The notes below the pieces were generated by a model, which worked only from the letters and a program-made list of their open reading frames with translations, did not search any database and was not told the origin of the DNA. Made by a program: the position numbers and the translations under genes. Source: Gemmatimonadota bacterium (GTDB lineage: Bacteria; Gemmatimonadota; Gemmatimonadetes; Gemmatimonadales; GWC2-71-9). From it: a stretch of 64,000 nucleotides of DNA. The DNA lies in the NCBI GenBank assembly GCA_009692185.1, contig SHZT01000011.1, positions 1 through 64,000 of the forward strand, given 5' to 3'. This document shows positions 16,900 through 25,341 of this stretch, piece after piece; the first letter of the stretch is position 1; each line of letters starts with the position of its first letter.

Positions 16900-16936
16900 C
16901 CCCTCTCCCGCCAGGGAGAGGGGTCAGGGGTGGGGC
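16900..16936. repeat. REP-like intergenic element, copy 2
   Basis: A perfect 9-bp palindrome, CCCTCTCCC (16901-16909) and GGGAGAGGG (16914-16922) with loop GCCA, is followed by a TCAGGGGTGGGG tail. It lies between the convergent zinc-ribbon gene and rpsT and is the inverted counterpart of the element at 10920-10961. It probably serves as a shared terminator. Confidence 0.65.
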
Positions 16937-16940
16937 CCTC

Positions 16941-17195
16941 TTACTTCAGACCGGTGACCACCTTGTGCAGCCGCGACTTCTGTCGGGCGGCGTTGTTGCG
17001 GTGGACCAATCCCTTTCGGGCGGCACGATCGAGCAGGACCTCGGCCAACTTGTAGGCAGCCTGCGCATCGGCCTTGGTCGTGGCGGTGCGAACCCGCTTG
17101 ACTGCGGTGCGCAGCGTCGTGCGCTGGGCGCGGTTCAGCGTCCGGTGGACCCGGGACTGACGCAGCTGCTTCTTGGCGGAACGTATTCTCGGCAC
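16941..17195 (-). CDS. rpsT: 30S ribosomal protein S20
   Basis: An 84-aa basic protein that binds 16S rRNA in the 30S subunit. The N-terminus MPRIRSAKKQLRQSRVH, the following NRAQRTTLRTAVKRVR stretch and the C-terminal KGLVHRNNAARQKSRL are diagnostic for S20. It is monocistronic on the minus strand with its own strong promoter and ends at the REP-like element. The length is normal for the family. Confidence 0.97.
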   Translation of the reverse strand: MPRIRSAKKQLRQSRVHRTLNRAQRTTLRTAVKRVRTATTKADAQAAYKLAEVLLDRAARKGLVHRNNAARQKSRLHKVVTGLK

Positions 17196-17234
17196 TCGAA
17201 ACCTCGGCGTGACTGACTTGGAAAACGGAGGCGG

Positions 17235-17263
17235 AACCTACCCCGCAAGTGCTGATGAGTCAA
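17235..17263 (-). promoter_or_regulatory. promoter of rpsT
   Basis: On the minus strand TTGACT (17258-17263), a 17-nt spacer and TAGGTT (17235-17240) give boxes identical to those of the pyr promoter. The leader to the rpsT ATG is about 30 nt. Finding the same pair upstream of a highly expressed ribosomal gene suggests TTGACT-N17-TAGGTT is close to the housekeeping consensus in this genome. Confidence 0.75.
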
Positions 17264-17275
17264 GGCGCTAGGTCT

Positions 17276-17303
17276 TTGATACTCCCTCGTAACCTGTTAG
17301 TTT
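17276..17303 (+). promoter_or_regulatory. promoter of the 17.3-33.7 kb gene series
   Basis: TTGATA (17276-17281), 16 nt, then TAGTTT (17298-17303). The -10 box ends 7 nt before GTG 17311, so the predicted transcription start coincides with the start codon and the first gene would be translated from a leaderless message. The promoter is divergent from that of rpsT, and the two sit back to back. Confidence 0.55.
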
Positions 17304-17310
17304 TTCCCCC

Positions 17311-17997
17311 GTGCAGGACTTCCTTCTCGCTCTTCCAGTACTCCTGTTTTCCATGGTGGCGCACGAGTACGCGCATGGTTACGCGGCCCTCAAGCAGGGG
17401 GATGACACGGCGTTGATGCTGGGTCGTCTCACGTTCAATCCGGTCAAGCACATTGACCCGTGGATGTCCATCCTCCTCCCGACCATGCTGTGGTTCGGCT
17501 CGAACGGGCGATTTATTTTCGGTGGCGCGAAGCCCGTCCCGGTGAACCCGCGGAAATACCGGCGCTATGTGCGTGGAGACATCATCGTGTCGTCCGCCGG
17601 CATTGTGGTCAACATGATTCTCGCCGTGCTGTTCACCGCCGGTTTTGCGCTCCTTGGCATGCTGGGGGCGTCGCTCGGCGCGGCGTCCCCCGCGCACCCG
17701 CTGGTCCTGCTCCAGCGCATGGCGCTGATCGGCATCAGCCTGAACCTGGTCCTGGCGTGCTTCAACCTGATCCCGATCCCGCCGCTGGACGGCTCGCACA
17801 TCTTCTATCACCTGCTGCCCCCGTCACTGGGGGCCCGGTACCGCGCTTTCACGCCCTACGGGCTCATGGTCTTGCCGTTGCTCCTGTTCATGGCTCCGAG
17901 CGTCTTCAGCCTGCTCCTCTCGCCGGCGTTCGCGCTCAACGATGCGGCCCTCAGCCTGGTCGGGCGTTACAGCATTCAGCCGGCCGCCGGGTGGTAG
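17311..17997 (+). CDS. site-2 protease family membrane metalloprotease (M50)
   Basis: A 228-aa integral membrane protein. The zinc motif HEYAH (His18-His22) lies in the first helix, and the third ligand is Asp160 in NLIPIPPLDGSH, the LDG motif of the family. There is no PDZ domain, so it is the short form (as in Rip3/YwhC-like proteins), not RseP. Such proteases cut membrane proteins within the bilayer; the substrate is unknown. The GTG start is leaderless by promoter prediction. The gene is adjacent to scpA, a neighbourhood shared with many bacteria. Confidence 0.9.
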   Translation: MQDFLLALPVLLFSMVAHEYAHGYAALKQGDDTALMLGRLTFNPVKHIDPWMSILLPTMLWFGSNGRFIFGGAKPVPVNPRKYRRYVRGDIIVSSAGIVVNMILAVLFTAGFALLGMLGASLGAASPAHPLVLLQRMALIGISLNLVLACFNLIPIPPLDGSHIFYHLLPPSLGARYRAFTPYGLMVLPLLLFMAPSVFSLLLSPAFALNDAALSLVGRYSIQPAAGW

Positions 17998-17998
17998 C

Positions 17999-18733
17999 AT
18001 GACGGCAACCATGGCCCCCACGCCCGACCGGGCGTTCATGGTCGAACTGGAGGAATTCTCCGGGCCGCTCGACCTCCTGCTGCACCTGATTCGCGAGCAG
18101 GAAATCGACATCACCGATATTCCCATCGCGAAGATCGCCGAGCAGTTTCTCGGTGCCATCGCGGCCCTCGGCCTCAACCAGGCCGCCGACTACCTCGAGA
18201 TGGCGGCCCAGCTGCTCCGGATCAAGATCCAGCTGCTCCTGCCGCGCCCGTTCGACGATTCCGACTGGGAGGATCCGCGCGCCGAGCTGGTGCGCCGTCT
18301 GCTGGAGTACGAACAGGTGCGCGAAGTGGCGCGCTGGCTGGGCGAACAGGCCGAGTGGCGTTCGGACCATTTCCCCCGCGGGTTCCTGCCCGACCCGCCG
18401 GACCTGCCGCCGGCGCCCATCGTGTTCAACCTCGACGACCTGATAAAGGCCGTGAACGACGTCGTGGACGCGATGCCGCGCGCGGTGATTCACCGCGTGG
18501 TGCCGCGGCCACTCGACGTCGAAGGCGCGACCCGGCGGCTCCGCGAGCTGCTGGAGACGCTGGAGCGTGTCGAGTTCCGCGAGGCCCTGGGTGGCGCGCC
18601 GACCGTTGCCGACGTGATTTCGATGCTGATCGCGGTGCTGGAGTTGTCCCGCGTGGGACAGGTGGGCCTGGCCCAGTCCAGTCCCTTCGGTCCCCTGGAG
18701 ATATCCCGTGCAACAGCTGACCAGGCTGCTTGA
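17999..18733 (+). CDS. scpA: segregation and condensation protein A
   Basis: Kleisin subunit of 244 aa in the Smc-ScpAB condensin, which compacts and separates chromosomes. The N-terminal motif FSGPLDLLLHLIREQEIDI and the following AEQFLGAI and YLEMAAQLLRIKIQLLLPR segments are classical. The C-terminal winged helix (VADVISMLIAVLELSRVGQV) binds the Smc head. The start is ATG 17999, 1 nt after the protease stop; ATG 18011 is an alternative. The 3' end overlaps scpB by 26 nt. Confidence 0.96.
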   Translation: MTATMAPTPDRAFMVELEEFSGPLDLLLHLIREQEIDITDIPIAKIAEQFLGAIAALGLNQAADYLEMAAQLLRIKIQLLLPRPFDDSDWEDPRAELVRRLLEYEQVREVARWLGEQAEWRSDHFPRGFLPDPPDLPPAPIVFNLDDLIKAVNDVVDAMPRAVIHRVVPRPLDVEGATRRLRELLETLERVEFREALGGAPTVADVISMLIAVLELSRVGQVGLAQSSPFGPLEISRATADQAA

Positions 18734-19259
18734 GGCCGCGCTGTTCTCGGCGTCGCACCCGCTGTCACTGGCGGAGCTTGCCGTGCTGGACCCGCTCGCC
18801 AGCGAGGACGATTGGCGCGCGGCCCTGGCAGAGCTCCGGGACGTGTACGACAACGGGGGGCACGGCGTCGAGCTTGCCGAAGTGGCGGACGGATTCCAGG
18901 TGCTTACGCGCCGGGAGTTCGCCGACGCCATTGCGCAGGCGCAGATCGTCATCCGCCCGCGGAAGCTTTCCGTCGCGGCCATGGAAACACTGGCCATCGT
19001 CGCGTACCGCCAGCCGGTCTCCCGCGGGGAGATCGAAGAGGTCCGTGGCGTACAGGCCGACGGGGTCCTGCGGCTCCTCCAGGAGCGTGCGTTGATCGAC
19101 GTGACCGGGCGGGGCGAAGGCCTTGGGCGCCCGCTGCTCTACGGTACGACGCCGGCGTTCCTGGAAATGCTCGGCCTCAAGGAACTGACGGAACTGCCGC
19201 GGGCGGAAGAACTGTCGGTGGCGCTCCGTCCGCCGGAACGGGTGACGCCGGACCTATGA
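18708..19259 (+). CDS. scpB: segregation and condensation protein B
   Basis: A 183-aa double winged-helix partner of ScpA. The conserved central region KLSVAAMETLAIVAYRQPVS followed by RGEIEEVRGVQADGVL is diagnostic, and TGRGEGLGRPLLYGTT closes the second winged helix. ScpB dimers clasp the kleisin middle region and modulate the Smc ATPase. The start is GTG 18708 inside scpA; the stop overlaps the next gene by 4 nt. Confidence 0.96.
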   Translation: MQQLTRLLEAALFSASHPLSLAELAVLDPLASEDDWRAALAELRDVYDNGGHGVELAEVADGFQVLTRREFADAIAQAQIVIRPRKLSVAAMETLAIVAYRQPVSRGEIEEVRGVQADGVLRLLQERALIDVTGRGEGLGRPLLYGTTPAFLEMLGLKELTELPRAEELSVALRPPERVTPDL

Positions 19260-19972
19260 CGGAAATGCGGTTGCAGCGCGCGCTGGCGCGGGCGGGTGTC
19301 GCCTCGCGGCGCGCGGCGGAGGAGCTGATTCGAGCGGGCCGGGTCAAGGTGAACGGCACCGTCGCGCTCATCGGCATGAAGGTGAACGCCGACACCGACG
19401 TGATTACCGTCGGCCGGCGCCGGGTGACGCAGGTCCGCAAGGTATGGATCGCCCTGCACAAGCCGGTTGGGTACGTGGTGACCAAGCGGGATCCGCAGCG
19501 CCGGCAGACCATTTTCGAACTGGTGCCGGACGTGCCCGGAATGACCTACGTGGGGCGGCTCGACGTGATGACGTCGGGCCTGTTGCTCCTCACCAACGAC
19601 GGTGAAGCGGCGCACCAGTTGATGCACCCCAAGTTCGAGGTTGAGCGGTCGTACCGGGTCGTGGTACACGGCAAGTCTGACGAGCAGATCCACGCGGCGT
19701 TTTCGAAGCCCATCGTCATCGAAGGCCGCGCTGTGAACGTGAAGACGCTCAAGACGCGGCCGGACCGCGCCAACTCCATCGAGATGCTGCTGGTGGTGGC
19801 CGAAGGGCGGTACCGCATCGTCCGGCGCATCTGCGAAAAGCTCGGTCTTGCGGTGGAACGTCTCGTGCGGCTCACCTATGGCCCGATCCGCCTGGGAGAT
19901 CTCGCGCCGAGCACGTGGCGCTACCTCACGCGCAGCGAGCTGGCGGCGCTGGCGAGCATGTGGGTGAAATGA
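19256..19972 (+). CDS. RluB/RsuA-type pseudouridine synthase
   Basis: A 238-aa RNA-modifying enzyme with an N-terminal S4 RNA-binding domain (MRLQRALARAGVASRRAAEE) and the RsuA/RluB catalytic domain. Asp103 in GRLDVMTSGLLLLTNDG is the nucleophile. Members convert a uridine in 23S rRNA (RluB, U2605) or 16S rRNA (RsuA, U516). The position next to scpB is the usual place for the RluB form. Length is near the lower end because the basic C-terminal tail of E. coli RluB is missing. Confidence 0.93.
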   Translation: MTEMRLQRALARAGVASRRAAEELIRAGRVKVNGTVALIGMKVNADTDVITVGRRRVTQVRKVWIALHKPVGYVVTKRDPQRRQTIFELVPDVPGMTYVGRLDVMTSGLLLLTNDGEAAHQLMHPKFEVERSYRVVVHGKSDEQIHAAFSKPIVIEGRAVNVKTLKTRPDRANSIEMLLVVAEGRYRIVRRICEKLGLAVERLVRLTYGPIRLGDLAPSTWRYLTRSELAALASMWVK

Positions 19973-19999
19973 GAGCTTCCAGCGACACCAGGAGGTTGG

Positions 20000-21019
20000 T
20001 TGGCTGACGTACCCCGTCCGAGCGGATCCTCCCGGCCGAGCCTGGCGGGCGCGCGCGCGATCAAGCCCACGGACACGACGCTCACGCAGGCGATCGTGGC
20101 CGAGGTGGCCAAGCGCGTCGTCGGCCAGGACGCGATGGTCGAGCGGCTGCTGATCGGGCTGCTCACTGGTGGGCACATCCTGCTCGAGGGCGTGCCCGGG
20201 CTCGCCAAGACGCTCGCGGTGCGCTCGCTGGCGGAATCGGTGCGCACCTCGTTTTCCCGGATCCAGTTCACGCCCGACCTGCTTCCCGCCGACATCATCG
20301 GCACGATGATCTTCGACCAGAAGACGAGCGAGTTTCGGCCGAAGCGCGGGCCGCTGTTCGCGAACATCGTGCTGGCGGACGAGATCAACCGGGCGCCGGC
20401 GAAGGTGCAGGCGGCCCTGCTCGAAGCCATGCAGGAACAGCAGGTGACGATCGGCGGCGAGACCCACGCGCTGGAACCGCCGTTTCTCGTGTTGGCGACC
20501 CAGAACCCGATCGAGCACGAGGGGACGTACCCCCTGCCGGAAGCGCAGCTGGACCGGTTCATGCTCAAGATCCACGTCGGGTACCCGTCGCGGGACGAAG
20601 AAAAGGAAATCCTCTGGCGCATGTCCTCCGGCCGGCCCATTCCGGTGGAACCGGTGTGCGATCCGCAGGAGCTGCTGGCGCTGCGGCAGACCATTGCCGA
20701 GTTGTACATGGACCAGAAGATCGTGGACTACATCGTAGACCTGGTGCGGGGCACGCGGGACCCCCAAAAACTCGGTTTGCACGACGTCCGTCAGCTGGTG
20801 GCGTACGGCGCCTCGCCGCGCGCCTCGATCTACCTGGCCCAGGCGGCGCGGGCGCACGCGTTCCTCCGGGGACGCGCGTACGTGGTGCCGGAAGACGTGA
20901 AGGCCATGGCGTTCGACGTGCTCCGGCACCGGGTCCTGCTCACGTTCGAGGCCGAGGCGGAAGACCTCACGTCGGACGACGTGATCAAGAAGGTGCTGGA
21001 GCACATAGACGTCCCATGA
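20000..21019 (+). CDS. MoxR family AAA ATPase
   Basis: A 339-aa AAA+ ATPase. Walker A (EGVPGLAKT), Walker B (VLADEINRAP) and the pore-region motif PIEHEGTYPLPEAQLDRFML are all typical of the MoxR branch. Such ATPases act as chaperones for proteins with von Willebrand A domains, and four VWA/DUF58/Bat genes follow directly. The start is TTG 20000, with AGGAGG ending 4 nt upstream; no ATG or GTG lies near enough to replace it. The spacing to the ribosome site is short. The stop overlaps the DUF58 gene by 4 nt. Confidence 0.94.
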   Translation: MADVPRPSGSSRPSLAGARAIKPTDTTLTQAIVAEVAKRVVGQDAMVERLLIGLLTGGHILLEGVPGLAKTLAVRSLAESVRTSFSRIQFTPDLLPADIIGTMIFDQKTSEFRPKRGPLFANIVLADEINRAPAKVQAALLEAMQEQQVTIGGETHALEPPFLVLATQNPIEHEGTYPLPEAQLDRFMLKIHVGYPSRDEEKEILWRMSSGRPIPVEPVCDPQELLALRQTIAELYMDQKIVDYIVDLVRGTRDPQKLGLHDVRQLVAYGASPRASIYLAQAARAHAFLRGRAYVVPEDVKAMAFDVLRHRVLLTFEAEAEDLTSDDVIKKVLEHIDVP

Positions 21020-21912
21020 CGGCCGGCACGCGGGCGGTGAGCCCGGAGGTGCTGCGGCAGGTCAAGGCGATCGAGCTCCGCACCCGCCGGCTGGTCACCT
21101 CCCTCTTTACCGGCGACTACCGGTCGGTCTTTCGCGGGCAGGGCATCGAGTTTGCCGAGGTCCGCGCCTACCAGCATGGCGACGACTTCCGCTCCATCGA
21201 CTGGAACGTCTCCGCCCGGATGGGCTCCCCCTACGTCAAGACGTACGAAGAAGAGCGCGAGCTGACGCTGCTGCTGGTGGTGGACCGCTCGGGCTCGGTG
21301 GAGTTCGGCCGGCCGGTGGCCAAGGCAGAACGCGCCGTCGAGGTGGCGGCGGTGCTGGCCCTCGCCGCCGCGCGGCACAACGACCGCGTGGGGGCCCTCG
21401 TGTTTTCCGAAGGAATTGACCGAGTGGTGCGGGCGGCCAAGGGCCGGCCCCACGCCCTGCGCGTGATTCGCGATCTCCTGGCATTCCAGCCCGAGCACCC
21501 CGGCACCAACCTCGGTGGCGCATTGCGGTACGCGTCGCGGCTCCTGCGGCACCGCTCGGTCGTCTGCGTCCTCTCCGACTTCCGCGCGGCGGACTGGGAG
21601 AACGATCTCAAGCACCTCGCGGCCCGCCATGAAGTCGTCGCGATCACGGTGGACGACCCGCGCGAGATCGAACTCCCGGACGCCGGGTGGGTGGAGCTGA
21701 AGGACGCGGAGACCGGCGAACGCCTGCTCGTCAATACGACCAAGCGGGAGATGCGCGTCCGCCTCCGCATTGCCGCGGATGCCATGCGTACCGCCCGGGC
21801 GCGGACGCTGGAGCAGATCGGTGTGGACCACGTCGCCCTCCGGACAGACGAGCCGTATGCCCAGGCTCTGCATCGCGCGTTTGCGCGCCGGGCACGGCGG
21901 ATGCGGCGATGA
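21016..21912 (+). CDS. DUF58 domain protein (VWA-like)
   Basis: A 298-aa protein with the DUF58 signature (RAYQHGDDFRSIDWNVSAR, then VKTYEEERELTLLLVVD) running into a VWA-type fold whose metal site begins DRSGS. It is soluble, with no membrane segment. DUF58 proteins nearly always accompany MoxR ATPases and Bat proteins. In Bacteroides and Leptospira, Bat modules are linked to oxidative-stress tolerance, but the mechanism is unsettled. It is coupled on both sides by 4-nt overlaps. Confidence 0.92.
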   Translation: MTAGTRAVSPEVLRQVKAIELRTRRLVTSLFTGDYRSVFRGQGIEFAEVRAYQHGDDFRSIDWNVSARMGSPYVKTYEEERELTLLLVVDRSGSVEFGRPVAKAERAVEVAAVLALAAARHNDRVGALVFSEGIDRVVRAAKGRPHALRVIRDLLAFQPEHPGTNLGGALRYASRLLRHRSVVCVLSDFRAADWENDLKHLAARHEVVAITVDDPREIELPDAGWVELKDAETGERLLVNTTKREMRVRLRIAADAMRTARARTLEQIGVDHVALRTDEPYAQALHRAFARRARRMRR

Positions 21913-22739
21913 ACATCGTCCTCCTGTTCGCCCTGCAGGCGGCGGAACCGTGGGTCATCTCGCCCCCCGCGCCCACCATCGGCGACACGGTCGTGGTGGA
22001 ACGCCTGGTGGCCGTCGGCGGTGATGCGCGGCTCCGGGCGCAGCCACTCGGTTCGAGTCTTTTGGTCGAGTCGCTGGCCGACCCCGTGGTGATCCGGTCC
22101 GACAGCGGCGTCCTGGTTCGTTACGTGCTCGCGCTCTTCGAGCCGGGCCGGCACGCGGTCGCGATGCCGGCCGCGGAAGCGCTGTACCGCGATGGTCGCG
22201 TGGAGCAGGTCCCGTCGGACACGGCGTGGATCACCGTTGCCGCCGTCCTTCCCGCGCAGGACTCCCTCGCGCCCCCCCAGCCGTCTCAGCCGCCGCTCGC
22301 GAGGTTTCCGACGCGCCCGCTTCCGCTGGTCCTTTTCCTGGGTCTGGTGGGCGCCCTCGCCGTGGCGTGGGCGGTTTGGCGGCGGCGGAGGCACGGCGTC
22401 GAACCGGGCCCGGTGGCCATTCCAGGGTCGCCGGCGCCGCTCGCGCGGTGGGTCTCCGCGGGTGAGGGCCGGGCCGTTACGACGGTGGCGGCCGGGAGAT
22501 TGCGTGAGCGGATCGCCGCTCTCGAGCCGCGGGCCGCGCGCACGCTCTCGGTGGAGGAGTGCATTGCGGTGCTGGAGGACACGCGGTCAGACTGGCCGCT
22601 CCGCGCTGTCGTGGATACGCTGCGGGGGCTCGAGCGTGCCCGTTTCGCGCCCGCCGTAGGGACCGACGTGGATGCCCTGGTCGCCAGGGTGGACGACCTG
22701 ATGACCGGGCTCGAACCCGCGCCCGCGCCGGTGCCATGA
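21909..22739 (+). CDS. single-pass membrane protein of the Bat module
   Basis: A 276-aa protein with a short N-terminal hydrophobic stretch, an extracytoplasmic beta-rich part (about 18-115), a proline-rich linker, one membrane helix (about 137-157, LVLFLGLVGALAVAWAVW) followed by an RRRRH stop signal, and a cytoplasmic helical part. The layout recalls the DUF4381/BatD-tail proteins found between DUF58 and BatA genes. I cannot assign a function beyond membership of the module. It overlaps its neighbours by 4 nt at both ends. Confidence 0.75.
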   Translation: MNIVLLFALQAAEPWVISPPAPTIGDTVVVERLVAVGGDARLRAQPLGSSLLVESLADPVVIRSDSGVLVRYVLALFEPGRHAVAMPAAEALYRDGRVEQVPSDTAWITVAAVLPAQDSLAPPQPSQPPLARFPTRPLPLVLFLGLVGALAVAWAVWRRRRHGVEPGPVAIPGSPAPLARWVSAGEGRAVTTVAAGRLRERIAALEPRAARTLSVEECIAVLEDTRSDWPLRAVVDTLRGLERARFAPAVGTDVDALVARVDDLMTGLEPAPAPVP

Positions 22740-23716
22740 GTTTCGCCCGACCATTGATCCTGATCCTGCTCGGCGCTGTCGCCGCATGGTGGTGGTGGCG
22801 CCTGCGTCGTCCACGCCCGGCCGGCAGGTACAGCGACCTGCGCCAGCTCGTCACGGTGGCGGGGCCGCGTCACTGGGTAGGCGAGCTGCCGGCGTGGCTC
22901 AGGACCGTGGCCCTCACTGCCTGGATCATCGGGGCGGCGGGGCCCGAGCTGGGCGATGCGACCAGCGAGACGACGCGCGAGGGAATCGCCATCGTCCTCG
23001 CGGTGGACGTGTCCACCAGCATGCTCGCGGAAGATTTCGCGCCGGACTCGCGGCTGGACGTCGCGAAGGAGCGCTCGGCAGCGTTCGTCCGCGGCCGGAA
23101 GTACGACCGCATCGGGCTGGTGACCTTCGCTGGTGAGGCGCTCACGCGCGTTCCGATCACCGTGGACTACGCCGTCGTGGAGCAGGCCATCCGGAGCATG
23201 CAGACCGGCGAGCTGGAGGACGGCACCGCGATCGGCACGGCGATTGCGACGGCGGCGAACCGCTTGCGGAAGGCGCCGGGCGCGTCACGGGTCGTGATCC
23301 TGCTGACGGACGGTGTCAACAATCGGGGCCGGGTGGATCCGCGTACTGCCGCCGCGGCGGCGGCGGAGCTGGGGATCAAGATCTACGCGATCGGTGTGGG
23401 GACCGAGGGTGAGGCGCGCCTGCCCATCGGGCGCGGGCCCGAGGGCCAGATGCGCTACGAAATGATGCCGGTCCAGATTGACGAAGAGCTCCTCAACGAC
23501 GTGGCCCAGAGCACCGGCGGGCGCTACTTCCGCGCGACCGACGCACAGGCATTGGGCCGCATCTATTCCCAGATCGACCGCCTGGAGCGGGCGCCCGTGC
23601 AGGTGACCGTGTACACCGAGCGGGACGAATGGTATCGAACGCCGCTGCTCATCGGGTTGGCGGCGCTGGCGCTCGAGCTGCTGGTGGCGGCGGCGTTCGT
23701 GGTGCGGGTGCCATGA
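22736..23716 (+). CDS. batA: BatA-type VWA membrane protein
   Basis: A 326-aa protein with two N-terminal hydrophobic segments, a VWA domain and a C-terminal helix (about 303-322). The metal site is complete: Asp91-Val-Ser93-Thr-Ser95, with a downstream LLTDGVNNRG. The fold faces the periplasm if the N-terminal segments form a hairpin, as proposed for BatA. The partner is probably the next VWA protein. It is coupled at both ends by ATGA overlaps. Confidence 0.92.
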   Translation: MSFARPLILILLGAVAAWWWWRLRRPRPAGRYSDLRQLVTVAGPRHWVGELPAWLRTVALTAWIIGAAGPELGDATSETTREGIAIVLAVDVSTSMLAEDFAPDSRLDVAKERSAAFVRGRKYDRIGLVTFAGEALTRVPITVDYAVVEQAIRSMQTGELEDGTAIGTAIATAANRLRKAPGASRVVILLTDGVNNRGRVDPRTAAAAAAELGIKIYAIGVGTEGEARLPIGRGPEGQMRYEMMPVQIDEELLNDVAQSTGGRYFRATDAQALGRIYSQIDRLERAPVQVTVYTERDEWYRTPLLIGLAALALELLVAAAFVVRVP

Positions 23717-25341
23717 TCACGTTCGACGCGCCGCTCGTCCTCTATTCGGCTCCGCTCGCGGCCCTGCTGGTGGGACTGCTGGCACTGTGGGCGCGCCGCT
23801 CACGGGTCGGTCACGCCAGCCGCTGGTCGGAGGAACTCGCGTCCGTTTCGCGCCGGGCAGGGCGGTGGGGCTGGGCCGGCCTGGCGGGTGCCGCCCTCGC
23901 GGCAACCGTGGCGCTTTCGGGCCCGCGCTGGGGGCACCGGGTGGTGACGGCCGAGTCCAAGGCGCTGAACCTGGTTATCGCGCTGGATATCTCCCGCTCC
24001 ATGCTGGCCGAGGATGCCACGCCCTCGCGGCTCGGCCGCGCCCAACGCGAATCCCGTCGCCTGATCCAGGACTTGGCGTCGGACCGCATCGGTCTCGTGG
24101 CATTCGCCGGCCAGAGCTACATCATGTCGCCGCTCACGGTGGACGGCAGCGCGCTCCAGCTGCTGGTGGACGGGCTGGATCCCGACATTGTGAGTTCGGG
24201 CGGCACGGCGCTTGCCCGGGTTCTCAAGCAGGGGACTGAGCTGCTGCTCGGCGAAACGGACGTGGCCGACCGCGTGCTTGTCCTGTTCACCGACGGCGAG
24301 GCGCAGGATTCGCTTCCCGAGGTGCTCGCCCAGGCCGAACGACTGGAGCGGGCCGGGGTCCGGCTTATCATCGTGGCGGAAGGCGGGCGCGAGCCCGCGC
24401 CGATTCCGCTTCGGGGACCGGACGGCCGCGTGCTCGGTGAACAACGGGACGGAAATGGGGAGGTGATCCGCACCGCGAGGCAGGACGCCGTACTCACGGC
24501 GATCGCGGATGCGGCGCAGGGCGCCGTCATCTCCGCGGATTTGCGGGACCAGGCCGGCGCAGTACGGGAGCTGGTGCTGGCCTACAAGCGCTCCCCGCAG
24601 GCCACGGCCCTGACCTCCTCGGGCGTGCCGCGCGCGTGGATTCCATTGCTCATTGGAGTCGTGCTCCTGCTCGGCCATGCGGTCACCCGGCGTACGGCGG
24701 CGCTGGCGGTGCTGTTCCTGGCACTGGTGGCGCCCGGTGAAGCGGCGGCGCAGGGAATTCCGCATCCGGGTGACGAACGCTGGCGGCGGGGTGATTTCCG
24801 GGGTGCGGCGGCAAAGTACATCGCCGACGTGAAGAGCGGCGTCGGTGGAGACACGGCGTTGCTTGCCGCCGGGACCGCGGGACTCGCGATCAACGACACG
24901 ACGCTTGCCATCGCGGCGCTCTCCCGTGCCGCGGAGTCTGTTGATCCCGAAGTCCGGTTCCGGGCGGTGTACAACCTGGGCCTTCTGCATTTGCGGCAGG
25001 CCGCGGCGGATTCGGGCTCGCGCGACCGATTGCTGGCCGAGGCGCGGCGGCGCTACCGCGAAGCGCTATTGCTCAAGCCGGGCGACGCCGCGGCCAAGTG
25101 GAACCTGGAGCTCACCATCAAGCGGACCCCGCCGCAATCCGGCGGAGGCGCGTCCGATGCGCCGGCGCCAAACGCCAACGCCGGAGGGGAGCCCAAGGAG
25201 CGGCCCCAGCCGCAGTCACTCACGGCGGCGCAGGCCGAGCAGATCCTCAACTCGATCTCCGAGGATGAGCGCAAGACCCGACAGGACATGAACCGTCGCA
25301 TGGCCCAGGCGCGGCAGGTCACGGGGGACCGGGACTGGTGA
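23713..25341 (+). CDS. batB: BatB-BatC fusion: VWA domain with TPR tail
   Basis: A 542-aa membrane protein. The N-terminal half is BatB: two helices, a VWA domain with Asp92-Ile-Ser-Arg-Ser at the metal site and LFTDGEAQDS downstream, then a third helix. After GEAAAQ, which resembles a signal-peptidase site, the sequence becomes a TPR region (about 340-470: RWRRGDFRGAAAKYIADV, RYREALLLKPGDAAAKWNLE) and a disordered acidic/proline tail, matching BatC. In many genomes these are separate genes; here one reading frame joins them. Confidence 0.9.
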   Translation: MITFDAPLVLYSAPLAALLVGLLALWARRSRVGHASRWSEELASVSRRAGRWGWAGLAGAALAATVALSGPRWGHRVVTAESKALNLVIALDISRSMLAEDATPSRLGRAQRESRRLIQDLASDRIGLVAFAGQSYIMSPLTVDGSALQLLVDGLDPDIVSSGGTALARVLKQGTELLLGETDVADRVLVLFTDGEAQDSLPEVLAQAERLERAGVRLIIVAEGGREPAPIPLRGPDGRVLGEQRDGNGEVIRTARQDAVLTAIADAAQGAVISADLRDQAGAVRELVLAYKRSPQATALTSSGVPRAWIPLLIGVVLLLGHAVTRRTAALAVLFLALVAPGEAAAQGIPHPGDERWRRGDFRGAAAKYIADVKSGVGGDTALLAAGTAGLAINDTTLAIAALSRAAESVDPEVRFRAVYNLGLLHLRQAAADSGSRDRLLAEARRRYREALLLKPGDAAAKWNLELTIKRTPPQSGGGASDAPAPNANAGGEPKERPQPQSLTAAQAEQILNSISEDERKTRQDMNRRMAQARQVTGDRDW

